Shown piece by piece: positions 23,586 to 31,562 of a DNA stretch of 64,000 nucleotides. Origin of the DNA: Bacilli bacterium (lineage in GTDB: Bacteria > Bacillota_I > Bacilli_A > RF39 > UBA660). A program made the translations under genes and the position numbers. The DNA is taken from the NCBI GenBank assembly GCA_017511605.1, contig JAFWJL010000008.1, positions 201,468-265,467 of the forward strand, in the 5' to 3' direction. The notes beneath the pieces are model-generated. The model ran no database searches. It had not been told where the DNA came from and saw only the letters and a program-made list of their open reading frames with translations. Numbering within the stretch: the first letter of the stretch is position 1; each line of letters begins with the position of its first letter.

Positions 23586-23933
23586 TTATCTTTCTACATT
23601 TCTTATATGTCTCTCATATTTTTGATCATATGCTGGAGTAGTTATTAAGATTTGTTTTAAATTTCCTTTATAATATATTCTAGTTCCGGGTTCGATAGAT
23701 AATACATCACCTTTTTTTACAGGTACTTCTTTATCATCTAAATAAAAAGTTCCTGATCCTTCTAAAAATATGTAAGTAAATGTACTTTTATCATGAACGA
23801 ATTCTTCAAAATGACCTTCTTCTACTGTTTCTATTACAAATGACATACTATCATTTATAGGTTCATATCCTATAAAATCTACACCATTCTTATTAAATCT
23901 AGTAGTATCTTCAAATTTTATTTTTTTATACAT
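23586..23933 (-). CDS. Cupin-domain protein
   Basis: A 115-residue single-domain cupin. The core is TYIFLEGSGTFYLDDKEVPVKKGDVLSIEPGTRIYY (residues about 52-88, given here as range 52-88 with the G-D-x6-P-G-T second motif visible). One of the usual metal-binding histidines seems to be replaced (FEEFVHDKST carries one His only), so metal binding is uncertain. Cupins of this size bind or isomerise small molecules. It opens a three-gene unit with a HAD hydrolase and an ATPase, from an extended -10 at 23950-23958. Confidence 0.78.
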   Translation of the reverse strand: MYKKIKFEDTTRFNKNGVDFIGYEPINDSMSFVIETVEEGHFEEFVHDKSTFTYIFLEGSGTFYLDDKEVPVKKGDVLSIEPGTRIYYKGNLKQILITTPAYDQKYERHIRNVER

Positions 23934-23949
23934 AATATCACCTAATAAA

Positions 23950-23958
23950 ATTATATCA
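23950..23958 (-). promoter_or_regulatory. Extended -10 promoter of the cupin-HAD-ATPase unit
   Basis: Minus strand TGATATAAT directly before the AGGTGAT ribosome site. Confidence 0.58.
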
Positions 23959-23960
23959 TA

Positions 23961-23983
23961 AAAAAGACTAGATTACTCTAGTC
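23961..23983 (-). terminator. Terminator downstream of the BRO-N cassette
   Basis: GACTAGA-TTAC-TCTAGTC (23966-23983) followed on the minus strand by T6. It directly follows the stop of the orphan coding remnant at 23982. Confidence 0.8.
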
Positions 23984-24011
23984 ATTTATTGGTTACTTTG
24001 ACCCCCTTACT

Positions 24012-24028
24012 TTTAATTGCGGCTTGTG
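24012..24028. repeat. 17-bp direct repeat, distal copy (attachment-site-like)
   Basis: TTTAATTGCGGCTTGTG, identical to 25289-25305 in the ppdK 3' end. The two copies flank the XRE/BRO-N pair. Confidence 0.7.
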
Positions 24029-24058
24029 AACCGTAATCAATCGAAAAACTTATTGGAA

Positions 24059-24080
24059 CGATATGTCGTTCTATTTTTAA
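24059..24080. other. Small hairpin inside the element end
   Basis: GAACGA-TATG-TCGTTC followed on the plus strand by TATTTTT. It points against the direction of the neighbouring genes; role unknown, possibly an element end or a plus-strand terminator. Confidence 0.35.
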
Positions 24081-24101
24081 CTAAAATAACTTACTTAAAT
24101 C

Positions 24102-24935
24102 TTACTTTATTTGTTTTATATTTTCGTTATTTGTACTTGTTACTATTTTCTTGCCAGTTTTTTCTTCTATTTGTTCTTTCGTATTTTTAGCAATTAGACC
24201 GCCTTGTATAACTGAATCTTTAGCATTATCCTTATTTTTATTATCACTTGACTTAGATATTTCAGTTGATGTTACTTCAGCCAACATATTAAGTACTAAT
24301 TCCATATTAGTCATGTTGTCTCTTAAATTTTCTTTAGTTAATCCTTTATATGACTTATATTCTTTTGTTGTATAACCACTCCATACCTTAGTTAATAAAT
24401 CCGTTAATATAGCAAAATCTTTACTACTTTCAATACCATTATTCTTTAATTCATCAGTAAACTCTTTTCTTGCATCTATTGCTTTTAGTCTTTGATTAAT
24501 CCAATCATCAGAATAACCTTTTCTTTTATACGTTTCTAATGCTCTATTAATTGTGATTTCAGGATCATATTCTTCATCTATTCTTTCTTTTCCTAAATGG
24601 GCAAGCCATAACTTAATTGGTTCAGCTTTCTTTGATGGAATAGATTCAATAACTCTAAACATTCCTTCTATATCAACTACATCAGTCATACGATATTTTC
24701 CATCCTGTGACAACAATTTCAACTGGTTACAATTTGTAACCGTTTCATTCCCTTCTTTTTTTAATCTAAATTTTATAACTTTCCAATTATTTCTAGCTTG
24801 CTGATAATCACAATCAATTAAAACTTTTACTATATCAACTACACTGATATAATATTTTTCTTCATCTTTATTCCATATAGTTCTTATCTTCTCATTTTCA
24901 AACGTTTTAGTTAATTCTATTAAATCATTTTTCAT
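24102..24935 (-). CDS. BRO-N / DinD-like antirepressor-type protein 1
   Basis: A 277-residue protein. The N terminus (IRTIWNKDEEKYYISVVDIVKVLIDCDYQQARNNWKVIKFRL) is a BRO-N domain, a DNA-binding fold typical of phage antirepressors and baculovirus BRO proteins. A conserved middle segment (KAEPIKLWLAHLGKERIDEEYDPEI) and the C-terminal IAKNTKEQIEEKTGKKIV resemble DinD-like proteins. It overlaps a small XRE gene by 11 bases, so the pair is one operon with a likely self-regulating XRE repressor. The second copy at 47611 has the same build. No integrase is visible. Confidence 0.82.
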   Translation of the reverse strand: MKNDLIELTKTFENEKIRTIWNKDEEKYYISVVDIVKVLIDCDYQQARNNWKVIKFRLKKEGNETVTNCNQLKLLSQDGKYRMTDVVDIEGMFRVIESIPSKKAEPIKLWLAHLGKERIDEEYDPEITINRALETYKRKGYSDDWINQRLKAIDARKEFTDELKNNGIESSKDFAILTDLLTKVWSGYTTKEYKSYKGLTKENLRDNMTNMELVLNMLAEVTSTEISKSSDNKNKDNAKDSVIQGGLIAKNTKEQIEEKTGKKIVTSTNNENIKQIK

Positions 24936-25173
24936 TTTTTTTCTCCTTTTTTGTTATTTCTAATTTATAATTCATTACTTCTAGTAATTTAACAAAAGTT
25001 CCTAATGATATAGAATGTAAATTTTTTTCCATTCTAGCTATCGTTGATCTAGCTATACCAGCTCTTCTTGCCAATTCCGATTGACTAATATTTGATTCGT
25101 TTCTTAACTTTATATATTTACATATTAAATCAAATTCATCATCATTTATTATTTCAAAACCTATATTCTTCAT
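24925..25173 (-). CDS. Small XRE-family regulator paired with BRO-N protein
   Basis: About 82 residues from the ATG at 25173, chosen because GAGGT is nine bases before it. The HTH is SNISQSELARRAGIARSTIARMEKN (roughly residues 28-52), with the tail LLEVMNYKLEITKKEK usual in antitoxin-type XRE proteins. It probably represses its own promoter, where a palindrome covers the -10 region. Overlap with the BRO-N gene (11 bases) ties their expression. An antitoxin role is possible, but the partner is not a known toxin. Confidence 0.85.
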   Translation of the reverse strand: MKNIGFEIINDDEFDLICKYIKLRNESNISQSELARRAGIARSTIARMEKNLHSISLGTFVKLLEVMNYKLEITKKEKKNEK

Positions 25174-25186
25174 ATTAATTACCTCA

Positions 25187-25208
25187 CAAATATATTGTAG
25201 CATATTTG
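25187..25208. promoter_or_regulatory. Promoter and palindromic operator of the XRE/BRO-N unit
   Basis: Inverted repeat CAAATAT (25187-25193) / ATATTTG (25202-25208), spacer 8, overlapping the minus-strand -10 TACAAT (25194-25199, with a TG extension) of the XRE promoter; a TTGTTT -35 lies 18 bases further up. A bound dimer would shut off the promoter. Confidence 0.5.
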
Positions 25209-25225
25209 CAACATATAAAACAATA

Positions 25226-25257
25226 AAAAAGACTAAATATTTCTATTTAATCTTTTT
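25226..25257 (-). terminator. Terminator of ppdK
   Basis: AAAAAGACTAAATA / TATTTAATCTTTTT around TTTC, one G-U pair, T6 on the minus strand. Confidence 0.72.
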
Positions 25258-25273
25258 GGAACATTTATGTGTT

Positions 25274-27904
25274 CTAATTTTTTCTCGCTTTAATTGCGGC
25301 TTGTGCAGCAGCAAGTCTTGCGATTGGTACTCTGAATGGAGAACATGATACATAATCAAGTCCAATGTTATGACAGAATTCTACTGATGCAGGATCTCCA
25401 CCATGTTCACCACAAATACCTACGTGTAAGTTAGGGTTAACTGGTTTACCTAAATCAATAGCCATCTTCATTAATTTACCAACACCATTTTGATCTAATT
25501 TAGCAAATGGATCATTTTCTAAGATTTTAGCATCATAGTAAGAACCTAAGAACTTACCAGCATCATCTCTTGAGAATCCGAATGTCATTTGTGTTAAATC
25601 GTTAGTTCCGAAACAGAAGAAGTCAGCCTCAGTTGCAATTTCATCTGCAGTTAATGCGGCACGAGGAATTTCAATCATAGTACCAACTTGGTATTTTAAT
25701 TCAACTCCAGCATTTTTAATTTCTTCATCTGCAGTAGCTACTACTACATCTTTAACATATTTTAATTCTTTAATTTCACATACAAGTGGAATCATAATTT
25801 CTGGAACGATTGTCCAATCATTGTGTTTTTTCTTAACATTGATTGCAGCTCTAATAACAGCTCTTGTTTGCATTTTAGCTATTTCTGGATAAGTTACAGC
25901 TAAACGGCATCCACGATGTCCCATCATTGGGTTAACTTCATGAAGTGAAGTTACTAAATTTTTAATATATTCAACTGATTTTCCAGTAGCGTTAGCTAAC
26001 TTAACGATGTCAGCTTCTTCAGTTGGAACGAATTCATGTAGTGGTGGATCTAAGTATCTAATAGTTACTGAATCTCCTTCTAATGCTTCATATAATTCTT
26101 CGAAGTCTTTTTGTTGATATGGAAGAATCTTTTCTAATGCAGCTTCTCTTTCTTCTACTGTTTCAGCACAAATCATTTCTCTGAATGCAGCAATTCTATC
26201 TTCTTCAAAGAACATATGCTCTGTACGGCAAAGTCCAATACCTTCTGCTCCTAATTCATGTGCTTTCTTAGCATCTTTTGGAGTATCAGCATTTGTTCTA
26301 ACTTTTAATTTTCTAAATTTATCAGCCCATGCCATAACACGTCCGAATTCTCCAGCGATTGTAGCATCAACTGTTGGGATTTGTCCATCATAGATGTTTC
26401 CAGTAGATCCATCGATTGAGATGTAATCTCCTTCATGATATGTTTTTCCAGCTAATTCGAATTGTTTATTAGCTTCATCCATTTTAATATCACCACAACC
26501 TGATACACAACAAGTTCCCATACCACGAGCAACAACTGCAGCGTGTGAAGTCATTCCTCCACGAACTGTTAGGATACCTTGGCTTACTTTCATACCAGTG
26601 ATATCTTCTGGACTTGTTTCAAGTCTTACTAATACTACTTTCTTTCCTTCTGCAGCCCATTTTTCAGCATCTTCTGCAGAGAATACGATTTGACCGCAAG
26701 CAGCCCCAGGAGAAGCTCCTAAACCTTTACCAGCTGGTGTAGCTTTCTTTAATTCTTCTACATCGAATTGTGGATGTAGTAATGTATCTAAGTTTCTTGG
26801 ATCGATCATTGCTACTGCTTCTTCTTCAGTTCTCATTCCTTCATCTACTAAGTCACAAGCAATCTTTAAAGCAGCTTTAGCAGTTCTCTTACCATTTCTA
26901 GTTTGAAGCATATATAATTTACCATGTTCTACAGTAAATTCCATATCTTGCATATCTCTATAATGATTTTCTAGAGTAGCACAAACTTCTTTAAATTGTG
27001 CGAATGCTTCTGGGAATTTTTCTTCCATTTCAGCAATCTTCATTGGAGTACGAACACCTGCAACAACGTCTTCACCTTGTGCATTTGTTAAGAATTCTCC
27101 AAATAATCCTTTTTCTCCTGTAGCAGGGTCTCTTGTGAATGCAACACCTGTACCACAGTCATCTCCCATATTACCGAAAGCCATTGATTGTACGTTTACA
27201 GCAGTTCCCCATGAATAAGGAATATCATTATCTCTTCTATAAACGTTAGCTCTTGGGTTATCCCATGAACGGAATACTGCTTTAATAGCTCCCATTAATT
27301 GTTCTTTTGGATCAGTTGGGAAATCAGTTCCAATCTTTTCTTTATATTCAGCTTTGAATTGTTCTGCTAATTGTTTTAAATCTTCTGCAGTTAATTCAAC
27401 GTCTTGTTTAACACCTTTTTCTTCTTTCATCTTATCGATTAATTCTTCAAAGTATTTCTTTCCAACTTCCATAACTACGTCAGAATACATTTGAATAAAT
27501 CTACGATAACAATCCCATGCCCATCTTGGATTATTTGATTTTTCAGCGATAACTTCAACTACTTCTTCATTTAAACCTAAGTTAAGAATAGTATCCATCA
27601 TACCAGGCATTGAAGCTCTAGCTCCACTTCTTACAGAAACTAATAATGGATTTTCTTTATCTCCAAATTTCTTTCCTGTAATTTCTTCCATTTTAATAAT
27701 GTACTCATCAATTTGAGCTCTAATCTCATCATTGATTTCTCTACCATCTTCATAGTATTGAGTACATGCTTCAGTAGTAATTGTGAAACCTTGTGGAACA
27801 GGTAATCCAATATTAGTCATTTCTGCTAAGTTAGCACCTTTTCCTCCTAAAAGATTTCTCATATCTGCATTACCTTCACTGAATAAATAAACATATTTAT
27901 GCAT
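25274..27904 (-). CDS. ppdK: Pyruvate phosphate dikinase
   Basis: An 876-residue full-length PPDK, which interconverts pyruvate + ATP + Pi and phosphoenolpyruvate + AMP + PPi in the cytosol. The N-terminal ATP-grasp part starts KYVYLFSEGNADMRNLLGGK; the swivelling phosphohistidine domain has GGMTSHAAVVARGMG (about residue 450-460); and the PEP/pyruvate TIM barrel holds GLCRTEHMFFEEDR, FCFGTNDLTQMTFGFSRDD and GICGEHGGDP. In anaerobic Firmicutes it links glycolysis to PPi metabolism. Its 3' end carries the 17-bp repeat shared with the BRO-N element and may therefore have been replaced by element DNA; the C terminus ARKN is still normal. GC content is visibly higher than that of its neighbours, as expected of a highly expressed gene. 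Confidence 0.97.
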   Translation of the reverse strand: MHKYVYLFSEGNADMRNLLGGKGANLAEMTNIGLPVPQGFTITTEACTQYYEDGREINDEIRAQIDEYIIKMEEITGKKFGDKENPLLVSVRSGARASMPGMMDTILNLGLNEEVVEVIAEKSNNPRWAWDCYRRFIQMYSDVVMEVGKKYFEELIDKMKEEKGVKQDVELTAEDLKQLAEQFKAEYKEKIGTDFPTDPKEQLMGAIKAVFRSWDNPRANVYRRDNDIPYSWGTAVNVQSMAFGNMGDDCGTGVAFTRDPATGEKGLFGEFLTNAQGEDVVAGVRTPMKIAEMEEKFPEAFAQFKEVCATLENHYRDMQDMEFTVEHGKLYMLQTRNGKRTAKAALKIACDLVDEGMRTEEEAVAMIDPRNLDTLLHPQFDVEELKKATPAGKGLGASPGAACGQIVFSAEDAEKWAAEGKKVVLVRLETSPEDITGMKVSQGILTVRGGMTSHAAVVARGMGTCCVSGCGDIKMDEANKQFELAGKTYHEGDYISIDGSTGNIYDGQIPTVDATIAGEFGRVMAWADKFRKLKVRTNADTPKDAKKAHELGAEGIGLCRTEHMFFEEDRIAAFREMICAETVEEREAALEKILPYQQKDFEELYEALEGDSVTIRYLDPPLHEFVPTEEADIVKLANATGKSVEYIKNLVTSLHEVNPMMGHRGCRLAVTYPEIAKMQTRAVIRAAINVKKKHNDWTIVPEIMIPLVCEIKELKYVKDVVVATADEEIKNAGVELKYQVGTMIEIPRAALTADEIATEADFFCFGTNDLTQMTFGFSRDDAGKFLGSYYDAKILENDPFAKLDQNGVGKLMKMAIDLGKPVNPNLHVGICGEHGGDPASVEFCHNIGLDYVSCSPFRVPIARLAAAQAAIKARKN
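25289..25305. repeat. 17-bp direct repeat, ppdK copy (attachment-site-like)
   Basis: TTTAATTGCGGCTTGTG inside the last codons of ppdK, identical to 24012-24028. Confidence 0.7.
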
Positions 27905-27930
27905 TATGATTCCTCCTTATATTTATGCAT
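27904..27930 (-). CDS. Eight-codon leader frame overlapping the ppdK start
   Basis: ATG at 27930 encodes MHKYKEES and stops with TAA that shares one base with the ppdK ATG (TAATG). The first 12 bases (ATGCATAAATAT) are an exact copy of the ppdK start, so it looks like a duplicated start region. It lies about ten bases from the -10, giving a nearly leaderless message. Confidence 0.35.
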   Translation of the reverse strand: MHKYKEES

Positions 27931-27939
27931 GACTTAATT

Positions 27940-27967
27940 ATTATAACAAAAATTTTAAAACCTACAA
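27940..27967 (-). promoter_or_regulatory. Promoter of ppdK
   Basis: Extended -10 TGTTATAAT (27940-27948) with TTGTAG at -35 (27962-27967), spacer 16. Confidence 0.6.
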
Positions 27968-28007
27968 TAAAAAATTTGTTTTTTTGTTGATATTTCACAT
28001 TTTTTTA

Positions 28008-28034
28008 CAAAAAAAAGACAATTATTTTGTCTTT
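28008..28034 (-). terminator. Terminator of the paired membrane protein genes
   Basis: AAAGACAA-TTATT-TTGTCTTT (28014-28034), T-run on the minus strand. The stop of the gene at 28022 is inside. Confidence 0.72.
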
Positions 28035-28774
28035 TTATATTCTTTTGACTTTTCTTCTACATTTTCATTTTGATTTATTAATGACTCTATTATTTCTTCT
28101 ACTTTTTGGATATTTTTATTTGAAGTATTATTTGATTCTAAGTTATGTTTTTCTTCTAGTACTATGGCTTTTTCTTGTTGAGTTTCTTGTAAAATACTAT
28201 CTATTTTTATATCATGCTGTAAATTGTTTGTTTGTGCTTTTTCTTTTTCTATTTTGAAATTATAAATCACTTCAGCGCTACTACCAATAATAAATGCTCC
28301 AAGGCCTAATATTGGTACCCATATGAGATTAGGAATTGCTATTGCGATTGCAGAACTAACGGATGTAAATAAGCCTACTAATTTGTTTTTGGATTGTATA
28401 TCTCGCATCATTGATTGCATAGTAATTATTGAAAGTGATGAAACACATCCCTTTATTAGACTTTGTGCTTTATCTTCTTCTGTTTTTACTTCTTCTTTAT
28501 TTTTTACATTTAATAAGTGTTGTTTTTCTTTTTCAGTTCTTTTTCTAAAACTGTTATATTCAATTGTTGATTTTAATCCTCTAATCAAAAGACTTATTCC
28601 ATATACTAAGTATGGCAATCCACTACCACCATTTACTAATCCTAGAGTTATGACTATTCCCATTGTTAAAGCCGTGACTATTCTTGTTAATACTTCTTCT
28701 TTTCCTCTAGCGTCGCAATCACAGTTGATACTCTTAATTGCTTTTTCTACATATTCACTTACATTATTATTCAT
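28022..28774 (-). CDS. Membrane protein of unknown function, paralogue A
   Basis: A 250-residue protein with two hydrophobic blocks (about residues 30-75, VLTRIVTALTMGIVITLGLVNG and LPYLVYGISLLIRG; and 128-165, LVGLFTSVSSAIAIAIPNLIWVPILGLGAFIIGS) separated by a charged loop, and a long Gln/Glu/Asn/Lys-rich cytoplasmic tail. The end of the second block is similar to that of the upstream gene (IW-P--G-G ... E ... FK--KE--Q--NLQ-D). The pair probably arose by duplication and may form a complex. Unknown function. Confidence 0.68.
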   Translation of the reverse strand: MNNNVSEYVEKAIKSINCDCDARGKEEVLTRIVTALTMGIVITLGLVNGGSGLPYLVYGISLLIRGLKSTIEYNSFRKRTEKEKQHLLNVKNKEEVKTEEDKAQSLIKGCVSSLSIITMQSMMRDIQSKNKLVGLFTSVSSAIAIAIPNLIWVPILGLGAFIIGSSAEVIYNFKIEKEKAQTNNLQHDIKIDSILQETQQEKAIVLEEKHNLESNNTSNKNIQKVEEIIESLINQNENVEEKSKEYKKTK

Positions 28775-28800
28775 AATTTTCCTCTTAACAACTTTATTCT

Positions 28801-29556
28801 TTATTTTCTATATTGTTTAGGTTTTTCTAATTGTGATGGGGTATTATCTAATTCATCATAATTATTGTATGATGAAACTAAAATTTCATCTAATCTTTTA
28901 CTATTTGATTTTGTTTTATTATCCTCTTGATTCTTCTCTTTTTCTTTTTCGTTTTTGTCTTCTTGTTTTATTTCTTCTAAATCTAAGTCATTTTGTAAAT
29001 TATCACATCTGTTTTGCATTTTTTCTTTTGATTTAAATAGTCTTACAGCTTCTATATTTGCAAGTATTGAACCACCAATACCTATAAGTGGCATCCAAAT
29101 TCCTGCAGGATTATTGGATAAAATTATTCCAAATGCTCCTATTGCTGTTATTAGGTTTGTAACTATTATGGCTTTTTGTGCTTCTTCGCATTTATCTTTT
29201 AATAATCTTAAACCACCATATAAAGCGAATAATTTACAAGATTTTTTATCAATAATTTCTTTTGATTCTTCCTCTTCTTTTATTCTTCTTAGGTGTCCTA
29301 GTTCTTGTTGATAACGTGCTGCGGAACTAAAATAATTATTAACAACTCTATATCTATTGCTCAAAGTACCTGCTGTAACAGATAATAAACCTAACCCTAC
29401 ACCAAAATTACCAGTTAATAATGTAATGATACCAGCTACTCCTGAAATTACGATAATTGACGTAATTAATGCATCTTTTTTAACTTGTTTGTTTTGCATT
29501 TTTTGGTAGTTTTCACGTGTGTTTTTTATTCTTTCACTTAATTCTTTTTCAAACAT
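28801..29556 (-). CDS. Membrane protein of unknown function, paralogue B
   Basis: A 251-residue relative of the following gene. An N-terminal coiled-coil-like basic segment (ERIKNTRENYQKMQNKQVKK), a hydrophobic block at about 30-70 (ALITSIIVISGVAGIITLLTG, VGLGLLSVTAG), a charged helix ARYQQELGHLRRIKEEEE, a second block at about 125-165 and a charged tail. Both have four predicted membrane segments in two pairs. A TG-TAATAT -10 and AGAGGT precede it; the two genes are 26 bases apart and co-transcribed. Confidence 0.68.
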   Translation of the reverse strand: MFEKELSERIKNTRENYQKMQNKQVKKDALITSIIVISGVAGIITLLTGNFGVGLGLLSVTAGTLSNRYRVVNNYFSSAARYQQELGHLRRIKEEEESKEIIDKKSCKLFALYGGLRLLKDKCEEAQKAIIVTNLITAIGAFGIILSNNPAGIWMPLIGIGGSILANIEAVRLFKSKEKMQNRCDNLQNDLDLEEIKQEDKNEKEKEKNQEDNKTKSNSKRLDEILVSSYNNYDELDNTPSQLEKPKQYRK

Positions 29557-29610
29557 ATATATACCTCTTTTGTGTTCTATATATTAACATATTTTCGTTC
29601 GTAGGTCAAG

Positions 29611-29632
29611 AAAAAAAGGCCTTAGGCCTTTT
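29611..29632 (-). terminator. Terminator of the cvpA-like gene
   Basis: AAAAGGCC-TTA-GGCCTTTT (29614-29632), unusually GC-rich for this window, T-run on the minus strand. Confidence 0.85.
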
Positions 29633-30338
29633 AATAATTAGTTAATATACTTTCTATATTTTTTATCTTATCTAACTTGTTTAATTCAATTAATTTTTCT
29701 ATTGTTTCTTTATCTACCAATTTATATTTCAACATAATATTAATTGATTCTAAATTAGCTTCGTTCATTTCTATTTCTTTTAATGATATTTTACTTGATA
29801 CATCATATATTTCAACTACTCCTTTAGTAAATGGTTTAACTGTGTCTGATAGTACTGGAGTATGAAATAATACGATATTATTCAATTTACTATCTTTAAA
29901 TTGATCAAAGTCTTTTAATGGTACTAATAATAGTATTAGTATTATAAACACTTTTATCCAGCCTTCAATAAAACCTATAATAGCTCCTGCTATTTTAGAA
30001 GGTATTATTAATATAATTGTATAATTAATTAGTTTTTGTAATCCATTAGATAATTTTAATAATAATCTATATAATCCCATTAATAATGATACTAATAGAA
30101 TAAAAGCTATGGCATGATAAATTAATATATTTAGGCTTACTAATCCATCAAACTCAAAGAAAGGAAGTATTGCACATAAGAAATTACCTACTATACCTTT
30201 TAATAACCAAGCTAAGAAGAATACTACTATAATTCCTACAAAACTAACAGTTTCTTTTACTACTCCTTGTTTCCATCCACCTATTATGAAACCTATAAGA
30301 ATTAATACTATACCTATATCAAATATATTTAAACTCAT
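29631..30338 (-). CDS. CvpA-family membrane protein
   Basis: A 235-residue protein with four hydrophobic segments in the first 150 residues: IGIVLILIGFIIGGWKQG, VGIIVVFFLAWLLKG, IAFILLVSLLMGLYRLL and FIILILLLVPL, with the GWKQGVVKE and IPSKIAGAIIGFIEG motifs of the CvpA/colicin V production family. Bacterial members affect cell envelope integrity; the mechanism is not known. The C-terminal 80 residues are soluble. Divergent from the mTERF-like gene: the two -10 boxes are 22 bases apart, so they compete. Confidence 0.85.
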   Translation of the reverse strand: MSLNIFDIGIVLILIGFIIGGWKQGVVKETVSFVGIIVVFFLAWLLKGIVGNFLCAILPFFEFDGLVSLNILIYHAIAFILLVSLLMGLYRLLLKLSNGLQKLINYTIILIIPSKIAGAIIGFIEGWIKVFIILILLLVPLKDFDQFKDSKLNNIVLFHTPVLSDTVKPFTKGVVEIYDVSSKISLKEIEMNEANLESINIMLKYKLVDKETIEKLIELNKLDKIKNIESILTNY

Positions 30339-30358
30339 ATTATCACTCCTACTATTAC

Positions 30359-30391
30359 ATTATAACTTATTTATAAAAAATATGCTATAAT
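30359..30391. promoter_or_regulatory. Overlapping divergent promoters of cvpA-like and mTERF-like genes
   Basis: Minus-strand TATAAT at 30359-30364 and plus-strand extended -10 TGCTATAAT at 30383-30391. The mTERF-like message would start near 30398 and carry just AGGTGAT before its ATG at 30408. Confidence 0.6.
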
Positions 30392-30407
30392 GTTTTTAGG
30401 TGATAAT

Positions 30408-31562
30408 ATGTTTGATGAATATTTATTAGATATTGGTTATACAAAAGAACAAATTAATATTATACATAACTTTTCAGGATATTCATCATCTACTCTACTT
30501 TATAATATTAAGAATCTTTATAATTTTTTAAAACAAAACAATATAACTGACAATGAATTTATCAATATTACTATTACTAATCCTTCTATAATATTAGAAA
30601 GTATTGATAATATTAAATTAAAATTATATGAATTAAGTACTTTTGGTTTTAATAAACTGAATTCCATCAATATACTTAAAACTTATCCTTATATATTAGA
30701 TATAAGTACTGATAGAATTAAGACTAGATTAAATAAATTCGTTGATTTAGGTTTTTCTAAAGAAAATATTATTTATATTATTACTAATAATGCTTATTTA
30801 TTAAGAGGGGACTTCTCTTTATATAAAAGAAAGTTTGATTTCTTTATAGAATATGGGTATTCTAAGAAAAATACTATTAAGATATTTACTAATCAAGGAG
30901 AACTATTTGATTATAATATTATGATTATAAAAAATAGAATTAATGATTTTAAAAATATAGGTTTCAATGATAATGATATTATTAATATGACTTCTTTAAT
31001 TCCTAGTTTATTACTATCAAATTCTAATATTATTACTGATAAATTTAAGTATTTAAAAGAGTTTGGTTATAAGGATATAGAAATTATTCAAATTATTAAA
31101 AAGTTGCCTATATTATTTAAAAATATTTATTTTGAAAGTATTAATAAAAAATTAGATAATTTGATAAAACTTGGTTTTTCTAAAGATGAAGTTATATCAG
31201 TAACAGGTTCTAATCCATATATATTCATATATAGTGAAGATTGTGTTACTAATAAATTTAATATATTAAAAGATATTATTGATAAAAATGATCTTATAAA
31301 GATGTATGTTAATTTTCCTTTATTATTTGGATATAGTTTAAATAATATATTAAGTAAAATAAATTATTATAATAAGATTAAATTGGATACTTCTTATATA
31401 GTAAATCCTAAGATTTTAATGTTTCCATTAGAATTAATAAAAGCAAGATATTTCTATTTATCTAAAAAAGATAATAACTATAATAATCTATTCTTAGAGG
31501 ATTATAAATTTTATAAGAAATATAAGATTAAAACTACTAAGTTATTGGCAGGTGATTTTTAA
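30408..31562 (+). CDS. mTERF-repeat protein
   Basis: A protein of about 384 residues (ATG at 30408, AGGTGAT upstream) made almost entirely of repeats of about 35 residues of the type L-x2-LGFSKENIIYIITNNAYLL-x-R: at least eight copies can be followed, for example FGFNKLNSINILKTYPYIL, LGFSKENIIYIITNNAYLL, IGFNDNDIINMTSLIPSLL, LGFSKDEVISVTGSNPYIF. This is the mTERF (mitochondrial transcription termination factor) helix-turn-helix array: LGF/IGF at helix 1, a proline-(x)-L/I-L motif after helix 2, and the typical end FPLLFGYSLNN ... KARYFYL. Such arrays form a superhelix around nucleic acid, acting in organelle transcription, rRNA maturation or splicing. Occurrence in a bacterium is unusual. Followed by a short sister gene and rnhC. 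Confidence 0.75.
   Translation: MFDEYLLDIGYTKEQINIIHNFSGYSSSTLLYNIKNLYNFLKQNNITDNEFINITITNPSIILESIDNIKLKLYELSTFGFNKLNSINILKTYPYILDISTDRIKTRLNKFVDLGFSKENIIYIITNNAYLLRGDFSLYKRKFDFFIEYGYSKKNTIKIFTNQGELFDYNIMIIKNRINDFKNIGFNDNDIINMTSLIPSLLLSNSNIITDKFKYLKEFGYKDIEIIQIIKKLPILFKNIYFESINKKLDNLIKLGFSKDEVISVTGSNPYIFIYSEDCVTNKFNILKDIIDKNDLIKMYVNFPLLFGYSLNNILSKINYYNKIKLDTSYIVNPKILMFPLELIKARYFYLSKKDNNYNNLFLEDYKFYKKYKIKTTKLLAGDF

Larger units (their letters stand above)
23982..24080 (-). pseudogene. Orphan coding remnant sharing the ppdK 3' end
   Basis: A 32-codon open stretch without a start codon, ending at TGA (23982-23984). It contains QAAIKSKGVKVTNK, in the same frame as the last residues of the nearby pyruvate phosphate dikinase (QAAIKARKN) and sharing 17 identical bases with it. 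I read it as the former 3' end of ppdK displaced by insertion of the XRE/BRO-N unit; the part before the repeat is then element-derived. Its GC content is higher than that of its surroundings. Confidence 0.5.

Noticed and set aside
24059..24080. Hairpin GAACGA-TATG-TCGTTC as terminator of the BRO-N gene
   Set aside because: The T-run is on the plus strand, opposite to the gene; the hairpin at 23966-23983 has the right orientation.
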